Source of the DNA: Alphaproteobacteria bacterium
GTDB taxonomy: Bacteria; Pseudomonadota; Alphaproteobacteria; Ferrovibrionales; Ferrovibrionaceae
Assembly: GCA_017307375.1 (NCBI GenBank)
Contig: JAFKFH010000013.1
Coordinates: forward strand, 1 to 64,000
Reading direction: 5' to 3'
Length of the DNA: 64,000 bases
The notes beneath the pieces were generated by a model. It was not told the DNA's origin, did not search any database, and saw nothing but the letters and a program-made list of their open reading frames with translations. This document shows, piece after piece, positions 61,501 through 64,000 of this stretch (position 1 is its first letter; each line of letters opens with the position of its first letter). Made by a program: the position numbers and the translations under genes.

Positions 61501-61948
61501 ATTGACGACCGGCCAGGCCACGATGGCGTTGCGCGCCCGCCCTCTCGCCGGCACGACCCTGCCCGCCATGCCCGGCCTGCCCGAGGCCGGCTGGTGGTAC
61601 AATTCCGACGATCCCGCAGGCGCCACCGGCTGGTTCCTTGCCACTGCCACGCCCGGCGAAAACGGCATCCCCGAAGCAACCAGGGCCTTGCTCGCCGGCG
61701 CCCTCTACGACGGCGCGGGCCGAGCATTCTGGACGGCAGCACAGGGAACGATCGACGGATCGACCAGTTTCTCCTTCGGTGCCACGCTGGAAATGTTCGC
61801 CGGCGGTGCGCCGCTCGGCCAGGCGGCAATCCAGGCGCCGTCGGCCACGCCGCTCGGTCCGGTCACGATCAGGTGGACAGGCCCGCGTACGGCAGTTGCA
61901 CTGATGCCCGACGGCCGACGCATCAACCTTGCACGCTGGGCTTTCTGA
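58595..61948 (+). CDS. Large secreted double beta-propeller protein
   Basis: A 1117-residue protein. Signal peptide about 1-25 (ends VQATS). Residues ~26-320: seven YVTN-type repeats with V-x-V-I-D-T-A-T-N signatures, i.e. one seven-bladed propeller. ~325-405: an InlB-B-repeat-like domain with ACTGSCRRNF and DSWGGDCSGR (paired cysteines). ~408-425: Pro-rich linker. ~430-532: Ig-like He_PIG-type domain (PLPAGIGFDPTSLTFNGTV). ~535-890: PD40/TolB-like propeller (SRDGGQIVFESAATNLV, SADGRFVAFSS). ~900-1117: two copies of a W-Y-N type repeat (GWWYNSDDPAGATGWFL). Start ATG is preceded by GAGG; a longer TTG start is unlikely. Function unknown; likely extracellular or surface binding. Confidence 0.8.
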   Translation: MTSITRLYRAFAVTALLLASNEVQATSYAYILNDSSTTVSVIDTATNQIVAQPDIGGTSIHGSAVLPNGNFAYLGVYGANRVAVVDTADQAVVATVTGIDRPRALAALPDSSRVYVGSQGSPSVTVIDTATNTITAQIALAAGTTAVSFAASPDGSRVYVVQGTSELVRVIDTTTNTLTGQQVSGGTSPLGLAVSPDGSTLYVAANGNGLVRVIDTATMTLSRTITAGANPTGVAVSPDGATLFVGTASGSVLRVIDAATGTGIANITTGSQPVGVALNAAGTRAYVTNFGSNTVSIVDTGSNTVIATVNAPQPTGIGKFVTPELSLLTVGGNGARIVAGSGSGPQLACTGSCRRNFATTATVTLTATAVDPNTVFDSWGGDCSGRTASTTITMTAARNCIANIRSVPTPPAVPPAWFNPDVLPQHLVTMVGNDGQFRTASLAPGFKSPATLSFTAASADGSPLPAGIGFDPTSLTFNGTVPMTGQPIQRGGDGANLIYPPSPQINSLPVMVTARDAVGSSYSLIQYLDLNMPRPPAAMAALSISRVTAGNALSTKPALSRDGGQIVFESAATNLVTTAAPSGTDILRYRALSGDLDRLSQSAFPAGGPTGGALGPAIDPAISDDGRYAAFAGSGQGLVLGLNTNGVRQIYRVGLKYPRIDRDPGTPVAELVSGTDAGIAGNGHSDGAALSADGRFVAFSSIATNLAGGFDGIRRIWRRDMTTGTLTLVSATVTGQPMTSPSSDPAITADGRFVAFASGSRIHLKDLQTNAVWNVAEGRRPRLSANGEAIVFASAGSVVIARGGTMDIIGAGDQPSISGDARFVAWRTPAGQIQVADVMRGTSSLVSKTANGKAGNGLSGSPAISGDGRSIVFTTEATDLLDTGIAPGQVILAANPLIDPAGTRYWQTTTDDRQSFAIERRGARAYVASLTYDATGKPTWIAGFCSFSDLTCAGRGFSIVFAGNGVDATLTTGQATMALRARPLAGTTLPAMPGLPEAGWWYNSDDPAGATGWFLATATPGENGIPEATRALLAGALYDGAGRAFWTAAQGTIDGSTSFSFGATLEMFAGGAPLGQAAIQAPSATPLGPVTIRWTGPRTAVALMPDGRRINLARWAF

Positions 61949-62033
61949 TCCGGCAATACGCCTTCCGTCGGTCTGTTAAACATTACATTATCAGTAATAA
62001 TCCCTGCCCTGATCAAGTTTGCGGGGGTTCGCG

Positions 62034-64000
62034 ATGGCGGGTGTCGTCTCTGCGCTGCGGCAGCTAGTTCTGGCCGCGGCTTTGGTGGCAGCAGGGAGCA
62101 AGACGGCGCTCGCCGCCCTCGTCTATGCAACCAGCATGACGGGGCACACGATCAACGTGATCGATACCGCGACGAACACGATCGTCGCCCAACCCGACGT
62201 GGGCGGCATCTCCTATATCGGCGCCGGTGTCCTGCCGAACGGCAACTACGCCTATATCGCGGTGGCAAACCCGAACCAGGTGGCGGTTCTCGATACGCTG
62301 ACGCACAGCGTCGTGGCGACGGTCGACACCCTGTCCCAGGCCTGGGGGTTCGCGGCCCTGCCCGATTCGAGCCGCGTGTATGTCAGCGACTACAGCGCGA
62401 ACCGCATTCTGGTGATCGATGCCGCGACCAATACCGTGGCGGCAACAATCACGGGCGTCGTTCAGCCCTACGGCGCTGTGGCTGCCCCGGATGGCAGCAA
62501 GGTCTACGTCGCCACCTTCTCCGGCACCTCCGTCGTCATCATCGACACCGCGACGAACACCATCGCCGACACGATCGACCTGGGCGGCAGTAGTGCGGTC
62601 GCTGTGGACATCTCGCCCGACGGCGGCAAGCTCTATGTGGTCCTGCCCGGGGCGCCGGCGGTGGCGGTCTACGACACGACGACCCTGGCCAGGACCGCCA
62701 CGTATACCCTGCCGAGCAGCGCGCGCGGCATCGCGCTTTCCGCCGACGGGGCCAAGGCCTATGTCGCGTTGAATTCGTCGGCCAACGTCGTGGTGTTCGA
62801 CACCGCCACCGGCAGCCAGATCACATCGATCACGGTCGGCACGGCGCCGCGCGGCGTCTCGCTCGACGCGACGCGCAGCCGTCTCTACGTGACCAATTCG
62901 GGCAGCGGCTCGGTCAGCGTGATCGACGTCACCACCGACACGGTCATCGATACCATCACACCGACACCGGGCGTCAATTCCACGGGCCGGTTCCTGACGC
63001 CCGAGTTGTCGACATTGACCATCGCGACCAGCACCGCAGGCGGCAGCATCAGGGCTGGCCTCGCGACCGGGCCGCAACTGACCTGCACTGCCACCTGCCG
63101 GCGCAACTTCAACGTTTCGGCCACCGTCACGCTGACGGCCGTGCCGCTCGACGGCTACGCCTTCGACCGCTGGGGCGGCGATTGCAGCGGCACCGCGATC
63201 AGCACGACGGTCGACATGGCGACGGCGCCCAGTTGCTCGGCCAGCTTCACCCAATTGCCCCCACCACCGCCGACACCACCGCCACCGCCACCGCCCGTCC
63301 CGGGCTGGTTCAACGAAAACGCCCCGGCCCCGCAACTGGCCACGACCGTCGGACTGGACGGCCGGTTCGTCTCGGCCTCGCTGGCACCGTTCTTCCAGGA
63401 CCCGGCGAGCCTCACCTTCAGCGTCTCGCGGGCCGACGGCGGCGCCCTGCCGGCCGGCATCACCTTCGACCCGGCCACCCTCACCTTCGGCGGCACGGTC
63501 CAGTTGGCCGACCGCCCGGTCCAGACCCTACCAACGGCGGATCCGACCGGTCGATCTGTTCCCAACCCCGTCTATCCGGCCAGCGCACTGATCGAACGCC
63601 TGCCCGTGCTCATAACCGCGCGCGACGGGCGCGGTGCCAGCTACAGCATCACCCAGTATCTCGACCTGCAGACACCGCGCGAACCCGTCGCGATGGCGGC
63701 GCTGTCGGTCAGCCGCGACGGACGGTCGGGCGGCAATGCCATGTCGAGCAAGCCGGCCTTGTCGCATGACGGCGGCCAGATCGTGTTTCAGAGCGCGGCG
63801 ACGAACCTGGTGACGACGGCCTCGCCGGCCGGCACCGACATTCTGCGGTACCACACCCTTGCCGGAACGCTCGATCGGCTCAGCCAGTCTGCGTTTCCGG
63901 GTGGCGGGCCTTCGTCGGGCGCGCTCGGTCCTGCCGTCGACCCGGCGGTCAGCAACGACGGCCAATATGCCGCCTTCACGGCGTCGGGCCAGGGGCTGGT
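62034..64000 (+). CDS. Large secreted double beta-propeller protein, second copy (3' end outside window)
   Basis: The first ~655 residues of a tandem paralogue of 58595-61948, 85 nt downstream. Signal peptide about 1-30 (KTALAA). ~31-320: seven YVTN repeats starting INVIDTATNTIVAQPDVGG. ~323-402: InlB-like repeat with TCTATCRRNF and FDRWGGDCSG. ~406-425: Pro-rich linker PPPPPTPPPPPPPVPGWFN. Then an Ig-like domain (ALPAGITFDPATLTFGGTV) and the start of the PD40 propeller (SHDGGQIVFQSAATNLV). Its second half runs past the window end. Blocks after the linker are more alike between the copies than the first propellers. Confidence 0.8.
   Translation, partial: MAGVVSALRQLVLAAALVAAGSKTALAALVYATSMTGHTINVIDTATNTIVAQPDVGGISYIGAGVLPNGNYAYIAVANPNQVAVLDTLTHSVVATVDTLSQAWGFAALPDSSRVYVSDYSANRILVIDAATNTVAATITGVVQPYGAVAAPDGSKVYVATFSGTSVVIIDTATNTIADTIDLGGSSAVAVDISPDGGKLYVVLPGAPAVAVYDTTTLARTATYTLPSSARGIALSADGAKAYVALNSSANVVVFDTATGSQITSITVGTAPRGVSLDATRSRLYVTNSGSGSVSVIDVTTDTVIDTITPTPGVNSTGRFLTPELSTLTIATSTAGGSIRAGLATGPQLTCTATCRRNFNVSATVTLTAVPLDGYAFDRWGGDCSGTAISTTVDMATAPSCSASFTQLPPPPPTPPPPPPPVPGWFNENAPAPQLATTVGLDGRFVSASLAPFFQDPASLTFSVSRADGGALPAGITFDPATLTFGGTVQLADRPVQTLPTADPTGRSVPNPVYPASALIERLPVLITARDGRGASYSITQYLDLQTPREPVAMAALSVSRDGRSGGNAMSSKPALSHDGGQIVFQSAATNLVTTASPAGTDILRYHTLAGTLDRLSQSAFPGGGPSSGALGPAVDPAVSNDGQYAAFTASGQGL

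Overview
The window is about 64 kb of GC-rich, gene-dense chromosome from an alphaproteobacterium. The evidence is the set of classical alphaproteobacterial neighbourhoods: cbp3-yceD-rpmF-plsX-fabH-ihfA-merR, rpiB-glyA-nrdR-rib-nusB-thiL, a MucR/Ros regulator, a membrane H+-pyrophosphatase and a Mg-type HemB. A Rhodospirillales-like lineage is plausible, but genus cannot be settled by reading. I see no CRISPR array, no IS element and no rRNA.

Layout. 1-9320 (minus): a complete LIV-type ABC importer (livH-M-G-F) transcribed with a long-chain acyl-CoA synthetase, a xanthine/uracil-family permease with an unusual C-terminal domain, and two tandem, highly similar substrate-binding proteins (the last cut by the window edge). 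The operon appears to be driven from a promoter overlapped by a near-perfect palindrome at 9459-9480. 9684-12313 (plus): a metallo-beta-lactamase-fold hydrolase, an orphan TonB/TolA-like protein and a small coiled-coil protein. 12319-13705 (minus): a stand-alone phage-type lysis cassette (endolysin, Rz-like and overlapping Rz1-like lipoprotein) beside tRNA-Pro(GGG). 13797-18789: a thioesterase-like protein, then the merR-ihfA-fabH-plsX-rpmF-yceD-cbp3 block. 18875-23733: bamE, cobT, cobS, a short unknown ORF and hppA.

23894-32684 (minus): a long, tightly packed unit reading rpiB-glyA-nrdR-ribD-ribE-ribBX-ribH-nusB-thiL-fliL-MFS, with several one- to four-base stop/start overlaps. RibB carries a degenerate GTP cyclohydrolase II domain. 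32922-40272: mucR, then a second full LIV system (livH-M-G-F, a small membrane protein and again two tandem livK genes). 40820-46306: a Rid-family protein with glutaryl-CoA dehydrogenase, a Crp/Fnr regulator, an Mpo1-like protein, an unrecognised pair of paralogous membrane/coiled-coil proteins and an M20 amidohydrolase. 46329-51571: an MFS protein and a valine-degradation operon (isobutyryl-CoA dehydrogenase, 3-hydroxyisobutyryl-CoA hydrolase, MmsB, crotonase). 51767-58220: hemB, nitronate monooxygenase, an EAL phosphodiesterase, two LysR regulators with a YeiH-type exporter, and a small secreted protein.

58595-64000: two tandem, very large secreted paralogues, each made of a seven-repeat YVTN propeller, a cysteine-containing InlB-like repeat, an Ig-like domain and a second (PD40/TolB-type) propeller. 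The second is cut by the window end. Overall the region combines housekeeping genes with strong capacity for uptake and CoA-dependent breakdown of amino acids and organic acids. The least explained parts are the double-propeller pair, the TM/coiled-coil pair at 43757-44866, the permease fusion and the isolated lysis cassette.
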